A DNA stretch of 64,000 bases from JADLCB01 sp964398315 (GCA_964398315.1 CAYNMV010000016.1:1-64000); one strand, 5' to 3'. Numbered from the stretch's first letter, positions 35,725 to 44,767 are shown. Notes: a model not told the origin generated them from the letters alone. Translations and numbers: made by a program.

Positions 35725-37335
35725 TCAGGGCTTGAGCAGGCGTGCCCGCAGGCGGCTGGAGATCTGATCCAGCACGATCACCACCACACCCAGGATAAGC
35801 AGGATCGCACCGACCGCCGGGAAATCCCGGTAATCCACATAGTATTTCAGCTCGTATCCGATACCCCCCGCCCCGACGACCCCCAGGACACTCGCCGCCC
35901 GCACGTTGTACTCGAGCATGAAGATGCTGCTCGAGAGCACCGCCGCCTGCGCCCCCGGCCAGACGGCATGCCAGAAGCGCTGTAATCCCGAGGCCCCGAT
36001 CTCCCGAAGGGCATCGGGCACAACCGGATCGACACCCTCGAACGCTTCGTAATAAAACTTGGTCAGGTAGCCGATCGAATACGCCACCAGTGCGGCGATC
36101 CCCGCCACCGGCCCCAGGCCGATGGCCGCAACGATCAGCAGTGCCCAGATCAGCGATGGCACGCTGCGGATGATGTTCAGCAGCAACCGGGCGATCTGTC
36201 GACAACCGCGCGGACCGACATTCTTCGCCGCCAGCGCAGCCAGCGGCCAGGAGAGCATCACCGCGATGGTGGTACCGATCAGGGTCATCCGCAGCGTCTC
36301 CAGCAGCGCGGATCCAAGCTGGCCCCAGGGCAGATCGCGGATCGTCTGCCAGTCATCCGGCACAAGATCGCCGGCAAAGCGGGCAAGATTAGGGAAGATG
36401 TCCTCCACATCCCGTGCGCTGATGTCCAGGCCGCTTACTGCCAGCACATAGACCACGATGACCGCCGCGAGCACGGTGAGCAGCTTCCAGCGGCCGGGTG
36501 CGGACACTGTCCGCTCCGCGGGCTCGGCTTCGGATATCGCGCGCGAGGCCACCACCTGGCACGGTCGGCACGCTTCGGGGATCTGCCCGGGCACCAGCAG
36601 CGACAGGATGCTGTTCCCGGGCGCCTGGTCAGCGGCGAGCCTGCCGCTATCCAGGGCGATGATCCGCTCGGCAAACCGCTCGGCCAGAGCGCAATCATGC
36701 AGCACGCTGATCAGGGTCAGCCCGCGCTCACGGCGCAGCTCATCGAGCAGTTGCATGATCGCGTGTGCGTTGGCTGCATCGAGGTTGGCCACCGGCTCAT
36801 CGGCCAGCAGGATCGCCGGGTCCTGCATCAGCGCCCGCGCGATGGCAACGCGCTGTTGTTCGCCACCGCTGAGACGGGCGACGCGGGTATGCAGGCGATG
36901 GCCCAGGCCCACCCGCCGCAGCAGCGCTTCAGCACGGCGGCGTTCATGGATGGGGAAGCCCACCAGGGTGCGATGCAGCGGCAGCCGGCCCAGCGCACCA
37001 TGCAGCACGTTCTGCATGGCGGTGCGCTGTTTCACCAGGCGCAGATCCTGGTGGATGGTCGCCACACGTCCGGTGCGCTCGATGGCGCCGCGAGTCGGGG
37101 TGATCCGGCCGGACAGGCAACCCAGGAGCGTGGTCTTGCCGCTACCCGAAGCCCCCAGCAGCGCCAGGTGCGTTCCGGCCGGTATGTCCAGCGACACTTC
37201 GCGCAGTGCACACACCCCGCCTGGGAACTCAACGGCAAGGTGCTCGATCCGCACCGCCCCCTGCCCGCCAGCCGGTGCCGGCTCAGGCTGTGGAGGGGGT
37301 TCGACGCGGGCGGGCTGGGGAACGGCTGTGGTCAT
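35725..37335 (-). CDS. phnCE: Fused PhnC-PhnE: phosphonate/phosphite-type ABC ATPase and permease
   Basis: 536 residues with two domains that are normally separate proteins. Residues about 27-250 are a PhnC-like ATPase (Walker A LLGASGSGKTTLL, signature LSGGEQQRVAIARALM, Walker B ILLADEP, H-loop LISVLHD). Residues about 285-536 are a PhnE-like permease with six membrane helices and the coupling stretch DALREIGASGLQRFWHAVWPGAQAAV. Together with the binding protein encoded just upstream it should import phosphonate, phosphite or phosphate. The ATG overlaps the binding-protein stop (ATGA). The reading frame is continuous, so the fusion appears real. Confidence 0.9.
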   Translation of the reverse strand: MTTAVPQPARVEPPPQPEPAPAGGQGAVRIEHLAVEFPGGVCALREVSLDIPAGTHLALLGASGSGKTTLLGCLSGRITPTRGAIERTGRVATIHQDLRLVKQRTAMQNVLHGALGRLPLHRTLVGFPIHERRRAEALLRRVGLGHRLHTRVARLSGGEQQRVAIARALMQDPAILLADEPVANLDAANAHAIMQLLDELRRERGLTLISVLHDCALAERFAERIIALDSGRLAADQAPGNSILSLLVPGQIPEACRPCQVVASRAISEAEPAERTVSAPGRWKLLTVLAAVIVVYVLAVSGLDISARDVEDIFPNLARFAGDLVPDDWQTIRDLPWGQLGSALLETLRMTLIGTTIAVMLSWPLAALAAKNVGPRGCRQIARLLLNIIRSVPSLIWALLIVAAIGLGPVAGIAALVAYSIGYLTKFYYEAFEGVDPVVPDALREIGASGLQRFWHAVWPGAQAAVLSSSIFMLEYNVRAASVLGVVGAGGIGYELKYYVDYRDFPAVGAILLILGVVVIVLDQISSRLRARLLKP

Positions 37336-38252
37336 TTGGCGAGTTTGGCGACATCAACGCCACTGTGATCCAGGGCTTTGAGCACCTTGGCCACGTGCTC
37401 ATTTTCATCCACTTCCGCAAAGGAGGTGGCGCCATATACATCGGCCAGAAGCTCGGGCTGCTCTTTTGAAAGCTTGAGCAGGCCCTCCTTAACCCGGGTC
37501 TTCAATTCATCGCTGAGGCCATCCCGCGCGGCAATGAGGTGCGTCGGCACACCGGGCGTGCGGCCGAGGATACGCAACTGCTTGCGCTGCTCGGGCTTGA
37601 GGTAGACATCTGCCTTGGGGCCTTCCATGGTGTAGTCGCTGACCGCACACACATCCGCCCGGCCGGCAATCACCTGCTCCAGCGCCTGGGTATAGCCGCC
37701 ACCGAAGCTCACCTGGGCGAAAACCTCGCGCGGATCCTGCCGGGGACGAAGCAGGCCCTCATCGATCAGGCGCGAGACGGCCATGATATAGCCGGAGGTG
37801 CTGGTGGGGCTGGTGAAGCAGAAGCGGAGGTTGCTGGCGTTCTTGACCAGGTCCTCCACGGTCTTCAGCGGACTGTCATCGCGGACGACAAGGATCGAGG
37901 TGTAATCGGTGCGCTGCTTGCCCTCGGCATCAGCACGCTGCTCGGCCAGCAGCAGGCTGGCATTGCCATCCCGGCGGGCCAGGAGAAACGGCATCGCGCT
38001 GACATAGGCAAAATCGGCCTTTTTGCTGACCAGTGCCTGCACCGATGCCGAATAATCCGCCGGCACGACCACCTTGACGGGTTTGCCGACTTCGGCCGAG
38101 AGGAACTCGGCCACCTTCTCCGCCGTCTGCTTGACCTCGGTGGGGTCTTTCTGCTTTTGGAAGACAAAGACCAGTTCATCCGGGTCGGCCGCCTGAACAG
38201 CCGAAGCAAAGGCGAGGGCGGCAACGAGCGCGAAGAGTATTGATTTTGGCAT
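37332..38252 (-). CDS. phnD: PhnD-like phosphonate/phosphite/phosphate-binding protein
   Basis: 306 residues from the ATG at 38252. A signal peptide (1-19, ASAVQA) leads into a PhnD fold: LVFVFQKQKDPTEVKQTAEKVAEFLSAEVGKPVKVVVPADY, then ALVSKKADFAYVSAMPFLLA, and a STSGYIM block that binds the oxyanion. It is the periplasmic receptor for the fused ATPase-permease encoded next. Its own promoter (38281-38308) and a palindrome across the predicted start of transcription suggest tight regulation, for example by phosphate or ligand. AGGAG overlaps the end of that palindrome. Confidence 0.9.
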   Translation of the reverse strand: MPKSILFALVAALAFASAVQAADPDELVFVFQKQKDPTEVKQTAEKVAEFLSAEVGKPVKVVVPADYSASVQALVSKKADFAYVSAMPFLLARRDGNASLLLAEQRADAEGKQRTDYTSILVVRDDSPLKTVEDLVKNASNLRFCFTSPTSTSGYIMAVSRLIDEGLLRPRQDPREVFAQVSFGGGYTQALEQVIAGRADVCAVSDYTMEGPKADVYLKPEQRKQLRILGRTPGVPTHLIAARDGLSDELKTRVKEGLLKLSKEQPELLADVYGATSFAEVDENEHVAKVLKALDHSGVDVAKLAK

Positions 38253-38262
38253 GCTGAGACTC

Positions 38263-38279
38263 CTGAGACTGAGTCTCAG
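38263..38279 (-). promoter_or_regulatory. Palindromic operator-like site over the phnD transcription start
   Basis: CTGAGACT, one G, AGTCTCAG: perfect 8-base arms directly downstream of the predicted -10 box. A third half-site CTGAGAC lies at 38254-38260. The position would let a bound protein stop transcription; the same hairpin in mRNA would include the start of the AGGAG ribosome binding site. Confidence 0.6.
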
Positions 38280-38280
38280 A

Positions 38281-38308
38281 ATCCTATATTTTGCTCGGCT
38301 TCTGTCAA
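38281..38308 (-). promoter_or_regulatory. Sigma70-like promoter of the phnD-phnCE operon
   Basis: On the - strand: perfect TTGACA (38308-38303), 16-base spacer, TAGGAT (38286-38281). The predicted start falls near 38274, inside the palindrome at 38263-38279. Confidence 0.6.
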
Positions 38309-38342
38309 CCATCGTCCGCGCGGATGCCAGGGCCATATGCTT

Positions 38343-38395
38343 AGCCCCGTTGGCCGGTGCGGAAGCACATGTGTGCCGCACCGGCCAACGGGGCT
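38343..38395 (-). terminator. 20-bp perfect stem after the hydroxyacid dehydrogenase gene
   Basis: Arms 38343-38362 and 38376-38395 are exact complements (agccccgttggccggtg... / ...cggccaacggggct); an inner GCAC/GTGC pairing fills the 13-base loop. It starts 30 bases after the stop at 38425. There is no U-run, so it may act as a GC-rich terminator or insulate the phn promoter from read-through. Confidence 0.6.
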
Positions 38396-38424
38396 GCCAC
38401 TGAGGACACCTGAGATCGGCTGGC

Positions 38425-39405
38425 CTAGAACTTGTTGGCCTGGATGTAGTCGCTGTCACCCTTGAGGTAGTTGATGATATTCAGCGTTGCCCGCATGGCC
38501 TGACGCTCAACGCTTTCGAAGGTCCGGCTGCCAACGTGAGGGGTGACGATGATGTTGTCGATGCCGGTGAATGGATGATCCTTGGGCTGGGGCTCGACCT
38601 CGAGCACGTCGGTGGCATAGCCGCCGAGCTGCCCGCTGCGGCAGGCCTCGGCCACATCCGCTTCATCCACCAGCCCGCCCCGGGCGGTGTTGATGATCCA
38701 GGCCCCCTTCTTCATCGCCGCGATGCGCGCCTTGTTGATGAACCGGCGATTGTTCTCATCCAGGTTCATGTGCAGGCTGATGATGTCGGCATCCTGAATC
38801 GCCTCCTCGGGGGTCATGCAGCGCTCCACATTGCATGCCTTGGCAAACCCATCATCCCAGTAGAGATCAAACCCGCGCACGTTCATGTCAAACGCGCGGG
38901 CGCGCTTCGCCACTTCCTTGCCAATGCGGCCCATGCCCAGGACGGCGAGCGTCTTGCCAAACAGCTCATTGCCGGTGATTCGCTTCCACTCCCCTGCCTT
39001 GGTCGAGCGCAGGTGCGGCCAGAAATGCTTGGCCAGCGCGATCATCAGCCCGAAGGTATGCTCGGCGACGGTGGTGTGATTCACACCGGGCGTGAAGAGC
39101 ACCGGCAACTGCTTGCTGGTGGCATGCTTCACATCAATCGAGTCCAGGCCAATGCCGTACTTCGCGATCACGCGCAGCTTGGTCGGGGCGGCCAGGGCGG
39201 CGTCAATCACCCTGGCGGTGATATGATCATCGCCATTGAGCAATCCATCGAAGCCCTGGTTGGTGGCGATCAGCTCCAGCATCTGAGCCTCGGTGAGCGG
39301 CCCGCGGGCGCGAACAACCTCGAAGCCGGAAGCGGCCAGCACCTCGTGATGCTTGCCGGGGGTATCCTGATAACTGGTGGTGGTGAGGAGAATTTTCATG
39401 TTCAT
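38425..39405 (-). CDS. D-2-hydroxyacid dehydrogenase, phosphoglycerate-dehydrogenase-like
   Basis: 326 residues. The NAD-binding domain has LAVLGMGRIGKEVAKRA; the catalytic residues sit in NTARGGLVDE (Arg), DVLEVEP (Glu) and VTPHVGS (His). It reads like short SerA-type enzymes without the C-terminal ACT regulatory domain, so 3-phosphoglycerate, glyoxylate or a sugar-derived 2-keto acid are possible substrates. No ser genes are next to it. Two in-frame ATGs (39405 and 39399) are possible and neither has a clear ribosome binding site. Confidence 0.87.
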   Translation of the reverse strand: MNMKILLTTTSYQDTPGKHHEVLAASGFEVVRARGPLTEAQMLELIATNQGFDGLLNGDDHITARVIDAALAAPTKLRVIAKYGIGLDSIDVKHATSKQLPVLFTPGVNHTTVAEHTFGLMIALAKHFWPHLRSTKAGEWKRITGNELFGKTLAVLGMGRIGKEVAKRARAFDMNVRGFDLYWDDGFAKACNVERCMTPEEAIQDADIISLHMNLDENNRRFINKARIAAMKKGAWIINTARGGLVDEADVAEACRSGQLGGYATDVLEVEPQPKDHPFTGIDNIIVTPHVGSRTFESVERQAMRATLNIINYLKGDSDYIQANKF

Positions 39406-39614
39406 GCTCTGGCAGTGGTCCGCTGCCCGTCCGCTGCGGCACGCGCCGCCGGACCTGGGACCGCAACAAACATCTTAATCGTGCGCTGTGGCTGCGCGTA
39501 GTCGAGCGTCCTGGCCAAGCGCCCTTTGTGGGTTGTTTATCCGCGGCCAGATCCTGCCGGCACTTTCCTCACCCGCACGCCGGCCGTCCCATAAGTGCGC
39601 AGCCCATCATTTGA

Positions 39615-39644
39615 TTTGACGCCCCCGTCAAAGACAGGTCTAAT
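39615..39644 (+). promoter_or_regulatory. Promoter of the HtrA-like gene with an inverted repeat on the -35 box
   Basis: TTGACG (39616-39621), 17-base spacer, TCTAAT (39639-39644); start expected near 39651. The inverted repeat TTTGAC-N6-GTCAAA (39615-39620 and 39627-39632) covers the -35 box and may be an operator. AGGAGG precedes the start codon. Confidence 0.6.
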
Positions 39645-39706
39645 CTTGCACGACATGAGGGTGGGCGTCGGGGGTATGCGGCCAGGGGCAATTCTCAGGA
39701 GGCATG

Positions 39707-41089
39707 ATGCGTTGGAGCAGGATCGTTCTTGGCTTGCTGGTGGCGGCACCTGTTCTCGCCCTCCCACTGCGGGTGGGGCTGGCGGCGACGCCGTCGGTCG
39801 TTGGTGATTCCCAGGACTTCCGCCGCATCGTCAACAGCGCGCGTGAGAAGGTCTTTCCCGCAGTCGTTTTCATCAAGGCAATCCGCGAGACGCACGAAGG
39901 CGGCCGACGGCAGACGATGGACGCCTCGGGCAGCGGTGTGCTGATCAGCCCCAAGGGGGAATTGCTGACCAACTGGCACGTGATCGATCACGCCATCGAG
40001 GTGCGCTGCCTGCTGTATGATGGCCGGGCCTACAACGCGGAGGTCATCGGATCGGACAAGGACACCGATGTGGCGCTGGTGCGGCTGAACATCCCGGCCG
40101 GTGAGCAGCAGCCGATCCCCTATGCCCGCCTGGGCGACTCAAGCGAACTGACCGAGGGGGATTTTGTCATGGCAATGGGTGCGCCGTGGGGATTGAGCCG
40201 GTCGGTATCGATCGGGATCATCTCCTGTCCGCGGCGTTTCCTGCCTGGCTCCAGTGAATACAGCCTGTGGCTCCAGACCGATGCCTCGATCAGCCCCGGC
40301 AACAGCGGGGGGCCGCTGGTGAACACCGCCGGCGAGGTGATCGGCCTCAACGCCCGCGGCATCATGCAGGGTGGCGATCTGGGATTCGCCATCCCCTCCG
40401 CCACACTCATCGAGCTGCTGCCCCAGTTGCGCAAGAGCGGCAAGGTGCCGTGGATGTGGACCGGCCTTCAGCTTCAGCCCCTGCGGGATTTCGACCGCAA
40501 CATGTATTTTGAAGGCGACCGTGGTGTGATCGTGGCCGACACCGAGCCGGAAAGCCCCGCTCGCCGGGCCGGCATCCAGCCGCGCGACCGCATCCTCTCG
40601 GTCAACGGCCAGACCGTGACCGGCATGACCGATGAGGACCTGCCGGATATCCGCCGGATGCTGGCGCTGCTGCCGCCCGGCGAGCCGGCCACCATCGAGC
40701 TGCGCCGAGGCGAGCAAACGCTGCATGTCGAGCTGATCCCGCGCGAGAAGGGATCGAGCCAGGGAGAGGAGCTGGACTGCCCGCGCTGGGATTTCACCGT
40801 CAAGACCATCAACCAGTTCGACAATCCCGACCTGTTCCACCACCGCCAGCAGGGGGTGTTTGTCTACGGCATCCGCATGCCCGGCAACGCCATGAACAGC
40901 CTGGCGCAGCGGGACATCATTCTCAAGATCGGCGACCAGGAGATCCGCACGCTGGACGATGTGAAGCGGGTCCACGAGGCCGCGCTGGCCAACGTCGAGC
41001 GCGAGCCGCGCATGCTCCTTACGGTACTGCGCAATGGGATGATGCGCCAGGTGGTGCTCGATTTCTCCCGGGATTATTCCCGAAAATAA
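39707..41089 (+). CDS. HtrA/DegP-like periplasmic serine protease with PDZ domains
   Basis: 460 residues from the second of two adjacent ATGs; the first at 39704 is only one base from AGGAGG, so the second has better spacing. A signal peptide (to about residue 26, GLAA) precedes a trypsin-like domain with the full triad: His91 in LTNWHVID, Asp121 in DTDVALVRL, Ser200 in SPGNSGGPL. A first PDZ domain (about 265-345, GVIVADTEPESPARRAGIQPRD) and a second (about 375-455, QRDIILKIGDQEIRTLDDV) follow. Such proteases degrade or refold damaged envelope proteins. The next gene encodes a PDZ protein with a dead protease-like domain. Confidence 0.92.
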   Translation: MRWSRIVLGLLVAAPVLALPLRVGLAATPSVVGDSQDFRRIVNSAREKVFPAVVFIKAIRETHEGGRRQTMDASGSGVLISPKGELLTNWHVIDHAIEVRCLLYDGRAYNAEVIGSDKDTDVALVRLNIPAGEQQPIPYARLGDSSELTEGDFVMAMGAPWGLSRSVSIGIISCPRRFLPGSSEYSLWLQTDASISPGNSGGPLVNTAGEVIGLNARGIMQGGDLGFAIPSATLIELLPQLRKSGKVPWMWTGLQLQPLRDFDRNMYFEGDRGVIVADTEPESPARRAGIQPRDRILSVNGQTVTGMTDEDLPDIRRMLALLPPGEPATIELRRGEQTLHVELIPREKGSSQGEELDCPRWDFTVKTINQFDNPDLFHHRQQGVFVYGIRMPGNAMNSLAQRDIILKIGDQEIRTLDDVKRVHEAALANVEREPRMLLTVLRNGMMRQVVLDFSRDYSRK

Positions 41090-41137
41090 GTGAATCCGCG
41101 GCGGCGACCGCCGCTTTCTCTTCATGGGGTTTTTCAT

Positions 41138-43375
41138 ATGCGACACGCACTGTGCCGTCGTTTGATCGGCGGTTTTCTGCTCACGTTCGCTCTGACGCTG
41201 CCGCAGGCACTGGCCGCGCCGGAAGCGCCTGCCGCCGCGGCTGCCGAGGACCAGCGCGCCATCGCTGCGCAGCTGGTCGAGGCCGTCCAGCCGTCACTGG
41301 CGCACGTTGAATACGAGCTGCAATATGACAACGGCCAGCGCCCCTACGGCAGCGGCTGGGCCACACGCTGCCCCAATTGCGGGCGCTATCACGGTGAAGA
41401 CACCGACGAACTGGTCACGGAAGAGCGCCCCGCCGAGTTGACCGGCTTTATCGTCGCGCCAGACCAGGTGCTCACCGCCGACTTCATGATGCATCCGCGC
41501 TTCGTGAAGCGGATCAACGTGCGCTATGGCGATCAGACCGTCGCCGCGACGGTGAAGACCTACTATCACGGGCACAAGGCCGCCCTGCTGCAACTGGAGC
41601 AGCCGCTGACCGGTGCCAAGCCGCTGGCGTTCGCGCAGGCCGAAGGCCCCTACTACGCGATTTCCCATCTCCAGCAGAATGGCGCCTGGCAGACCACTGC
41701 CCAGCCGCTGGGCGGGGCGCTGACGGCCGTGGCAGAAGATGGGCCGCGCTTCATCCCGGTGGCCGCCAATGCGCTGATCGTCACCCGCGATGGCGTGCCG
41801 ATCACCATCGCCACCAACGAAGAACTGCCGGCGGATGATTCGTGGAAGCAAGCCCCCTCTGCCTGGGAAGGGATCGACGCAGCCGAGATGCAGTCGCGGC
41901 TGGAAGCGCTGCAACAGCGCGTCGACAGGGGCGTGCTGCGGGTGCAGCTCAACCTCCGCAGCCCGCGCCAGCGTGATATGAACCGCTTTGCCCGCTTCCG
42001 CGGCGATGAGGACGATGCCACCGAACGCCAGACGCTGGGTATCGTGGTCGAGCCGCGGAAACTGCTGATTCTGGCCAACCTCGATGCCCAGACGACCGCC
42101 CGCCTGGAGCGGATCACCGTGCACCTGCCCGATGGCAGCACGCTCCCGGCCGAGTTCGAGGCCAGCCTGGCCGACTACGGCGCGCTGATGGCGACGGTGC
42201 AAAACCCGCTGGAAGGGGTAGTCACCCTGGCTGATGGCGACATCCGCGCTGCCCGCAACAAACTGCTGTTGCAGGCTGAGGTGACGTTGCAGGGAGACAA
42301 GCGCATCGTCTACCTGGGCCATCAGCGCATCGCATCGTTTGAACTGGGATGGCGCCGGCAGGTCTACCCGCAGTTCGCCGGCGGCAACAACGATCGCTTC
42401 CTGTTCGACGATGAAGGCCGCCTGGTCGTGCTGCCGATCATCCGCCGCGAGAAGGCGGGCGCTGAGCCCAGCTACATGGGCCAGCGGCCCATCCAGACCG
42501 CGGCCGTCTACCTGCGGCCGGTGCTGGCCGATCTCATCGCCCACAGCGACCCGGCCAATATCCCGCTCAGCGAAGCCGAGGAGTTCCGTCTCGCCTGGCT
42601 GGGTGTTGAGATGCAGCCGATGGACGCTGACCTGGCCCGCATGAACAACGTCTCTAACCTGACCAACCAGGGCCAGACCGGCGTGCTGGTGACATACGTC
42701 TATCCCAATTCGCCGGCGGAAAAGGCAGGCATCAATGTCGGCGATGTGCTGCTGCGACTGCACATTCCCGGCCGGCCCGAGCCGGTGGGCATCCGCGTGG
42801 ATGAGTACATGTTCAGCGAGCGGCCGTTCCCCTGGGACCAGTACGACCAGCTTCCCGAGCAGTATTTTGATCAGGTTCCCCGCCCCTGGCCGACCATCGA
42901 AACGCCGCTGGCCAGGACGCTGACCGATGTCGGCTTTGGTAAGTCGTTCGAGCTGGAATACGTGGCCAACGGCCAGTCACAGCGCAAGACATTCACCATC
43001 GAGCAGAGCCCCACCCACTATGACACGGCCGCCCGGGCCGAGTCCAAGGCGCTGGGCCTGACGGTGCGTGAGATGACCTTCGAGGTGCGGCGCTACTTCC
43101 AGCGGAAGGCCGATGAGCCGGGTGTGATCATCTCCCACATCGATATCGGCTCGCGGGCGTCGAAGGCAGGACTGAAGCCGTTTGAGTACATCACGCACGT
43201 AAACGACCAGCCAGTCAACTCGCCGGCGGAGTTCGAGCAACTGCTCGCCGCCAGCAATGATGTCCGCCTGTCGGTTCGCCGCAACACCCGCGGCCGCGTC
43301 GTGAAAATTGCACTCGATGATGCCCCCGCCACCACTCAGCCCGCTGCCCCTCCAGCGCCCGAGGAAGCTGAGTGA
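41138..43375 (+). CDS. HtrA-like pseudoprotease with PDZ domains
   Basis: 745 residues from the ATG at 41138; signal peptide to about residue 26 (LPQALAA). The region TGFIVAPDQVLTADFMMHP lines up with the upstream protease's SGVLISPKGELLTNWHVID, but the catalytic His is gone; the Asp position reads GHKAALLQL, and no GNSGGP follows. One CPNC pair suggests a partial zinc ribbon. PDZ-like domains lie at about 495-560 (GVLVTYVYPNSPAEKAGINVGDVLL) and 650-735 (GVIISHIDIGSRASKAGLKPFEYI). It is probably a non-catalytic partner or substrate adaptor of the protease encoded 48 bases upstream. The end is Pro/Ala-rich. Confidence 0.85.
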   Translation: MRHALCRRLIGGFLLTFALTLPQALAAPEAPAAAAAEDQRAIAAQLVEAVQPSLAHVEYELQYDNGQRPYGSGWATRCPNCGRYHGEDTDELVTEERPAELTGFIVAPDQVLTADFMMHPRFVKRINVRYGDQTVAATVKTYYHGHKAALLQLEQPLTGAKPLAFAQAEGPYYAISHLQQNGAWQTTAQPLGGALTAVAEDGPRFIPVAANALIVTRDGVPITIATNEELPADDSWKQAPSAWEGIDAAEMQSRLEALQQRVDRGVLRVQLNLRSPRQRDMNRFARFRGDEDDATERQTLGIVVEPRKLLILANLDAQTTARLERITVHLPDGSTLPAEFEASLADYGALMATVQNPLEGVVTLADGDIRAARNKLLLQAEVTLQGDKRIVYLGHQRIASFELGWRRQVYPQFAGGNNDRFLFDDEGRLVVLPIIRREKAGAEPSYMGQRPIQTAAVYLRPVLADLIAHSDPANIPLSEAEEFRLAWLGVEMQPMDADLARMNNVSNLTNQGQTGVLVTYVYPNSPAEKAGINVGDVLLRLHIPGRPEPVGIRVDEYMFSERPFPWDQYDQLPEQYFDQVPRPWPTIETPLARTLTDVGFGKSFELEYVANGQSQRKTFTIEQSPTHYDTAARAESKALGLTVREMTFEVRRYFQRKADEPGVIISHIDIGSRASKAGLKPFEYITHVNDQPVNSPAEFEQLLAASNDVRLSVRRNTRGRVVKIALDDAPATTQPAAPPAPEEAE

Positions 43376-43390
43376 GCGAATTATCCTACC

Positions 43391-43432
43391 CTGCCCCCTC
43401 TCCCCCGCATGGGGGGAGAGGGAGAGGGCAGG
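43391..43432. terminator. C/G-rich hairpin between convergent genes
   Basis: CCCTCTCCCCC (43396-43406) pairs with GGGGGAGAGGG (43412-43422) around a five-base loop, and CTGCC / GGCAG can extend it with a bulge. It lies 15 bases after the pseudoprotease stop and 41 before the end of the opposite kinase gene. No U-run. Confidence 0.5.
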
Positions 43433-43472
43433 CACACTGCACAGTGATTTGTTTTGCCGATGGTGATTTGCC

Positions 43473-44555
43473 TTACCGCTTGATGCGGGCGCTGCCGCCA
43501 CCGGCGACGTGGAGGAGTTCATCCAGCGTGATCTGGCTGGTGTCGCCCATGGTGCTCATCAGCATGGCGCCGTGAGCCACGCCGAGATTGACGCATTCCT
43601 GCGGGGACTTGCCGGTGAGGAAGCCGTAGGTGAAGCCGCTGGCGAATCCATCGCCACCGCCAACGCGGTCCTCGATCTCGAGGTTGTCGAACTTCAGCCC
43701 ATCATAGAACTGCCCATCAGCCCACATGATGGCCGACCAGTCATTGATAGTGGCGGTCTTCACGCCACGGAGCGTGGTGCCGACGACCTTGATATTCTTG
43801 TGATCGGCGACGACGCGCTCGACCATCTTCTTAAACGGCCCGACATCCAGGGCGCCGGCCTTGTGCACATCCACGCCCTCGGCCTCGTAACCCAGCACCT
43901 GCGTGAAGTCTTCCTCGTTGCCGATCAGGCAGTCGATGTAGGGGACCAGCGGCTTGGTGGTGGCGATGGCTTCCTGGCTGCTCCAGAGCTTGGAGCGGAA
44001 GTTCAGGTCATAGCTGACGATGGTGCCGGCCTCATGGGCAGCCTTGACGGCTTCGGCAACCACAGCCCGGGTGTTCTCAGAGAGAGCCGCGAAGATGCCG
44101 CCGGTGTGCAGCCAGCGCACGCCGTCTTCCTTGAACAGCTTGTTCCAGTTGATCTCACCCGGCTTGATGCCGCTGGTGGCGGTATGGCCGCGGTCATAGA
44201 GGGTGACGCTGCCGCGCTTGGCCACACCCACCTCGGTGAAGTTCAGGCCGATGCGATCTTTCTTGCCGACGCCGTCATACTTGCGCTCGACGACATAGCT
44301 GACATCCATCCCCACCGCGCGGGCGTGATTGCGGATAATTGCCCCCATCGGCGAGCTGTTCAACCCGCCGATCCACCCGGTACGCAGTCCCAGGCGCGAC
44401 AGGGCATAGGCAACGTTGTACTCGCCGCCGCCAACCCACACTTCCAGCATCGGCGCGAACTCAATACGGCCGTGCTGGGGCGGCGAGAGACGGATCATGC
44501 ACTCGCCGAGCGAAACCAAGTCGTACTTGCAATCCTTGGCATCACGAATCTTCAT
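43473..44555 (-). CDS. kdgK: PfkB-family sugar kinase, 2-keto-3-deoxygluconate-kinase-like
   Basis: 360 residues from the ATG at 44555 (TTGAGGAGAG upstream; spacing good). DLVSLGECMIRLSPP, EVWVGGGEYNVAYALSRLGL and the C-terminal DRVGGGDGFASGFTYGFLTG are PfkB hallmarks; the Asp in GGGD is the catalytic base. The overall wording is closest to KdgK, which phosphorylates 2-keto-3-deoxygluconate, an intermediate of pectin, alginate and glucuronate breakdown. Other 2-keto sugar substrates are possible. It stands alone here; the beta-helix proteins and glycosidases in the window give it a plausible supply of uronic acid sugars. Confidence 0.87.
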   Translation of the reverse strand: MKIRDAKDCKYDLVSLGECMIRLSPPQHGRIEFAPMLEVWVGGGEYNVAYALSRLGLRTGWIGGLNSSPMGAIIRNHARAVGMDVSYVVERKYDGVGKKDRIGLNFTEVGVAKRGSVTLYDRGHTATSGIKPGEINWNKLFKEDGVRWLHTGGIFAALSENTRAVVAEAVKAAHEAGTIVSYDLNFRSKLWSSQEAIATTKPLVPYIDCLIGNEEDFTQVLGYEAEGVDVHKAGALDVGPFKKMVERVVADHKNIKVVGTTLRGVKTATINDWSAIMWADGQFYDGLKFDNLEIEDRVGGGDGFASGFTYGFLTGKSPQECVNLGVAHGAMLMSTMGDTSQITLDELLHVAGGGSARIKR

Positions 44556-44734
44556 GGCTCTCCTCAAGAGAAAAAGGGGTGACCCCGCAGCGCACCCGGC
44601 GCTGCGAGCCAACGATCATAATCCCCCATTGATGCGCGGCCAAGCGGCCGCTGGGAGAGCAGGCGACAGCAGGTGTGATTTGAACCCAGCGGACAGCACG
44701 GCCCGCTGCACAGCACCGTTCACCAGCGCGGTGG

Positions 44735-44767
44735 AGCCCGCCGCCCGTCCGCCTGTCGCGGCGGGCT
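44735..44767 (-). terminator. Hairpin downstream of the TPR protein gene
   Basis: AGCCCGCCGC (44735-44744) pairs perfectly with GCGGCGGGCT (44758-44767) over a 13-base loop, about 70 bases after the stop at 44836. No U-run. The rest of 44556-44834 shows no gene or clear signal. Confidence 0.45.
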
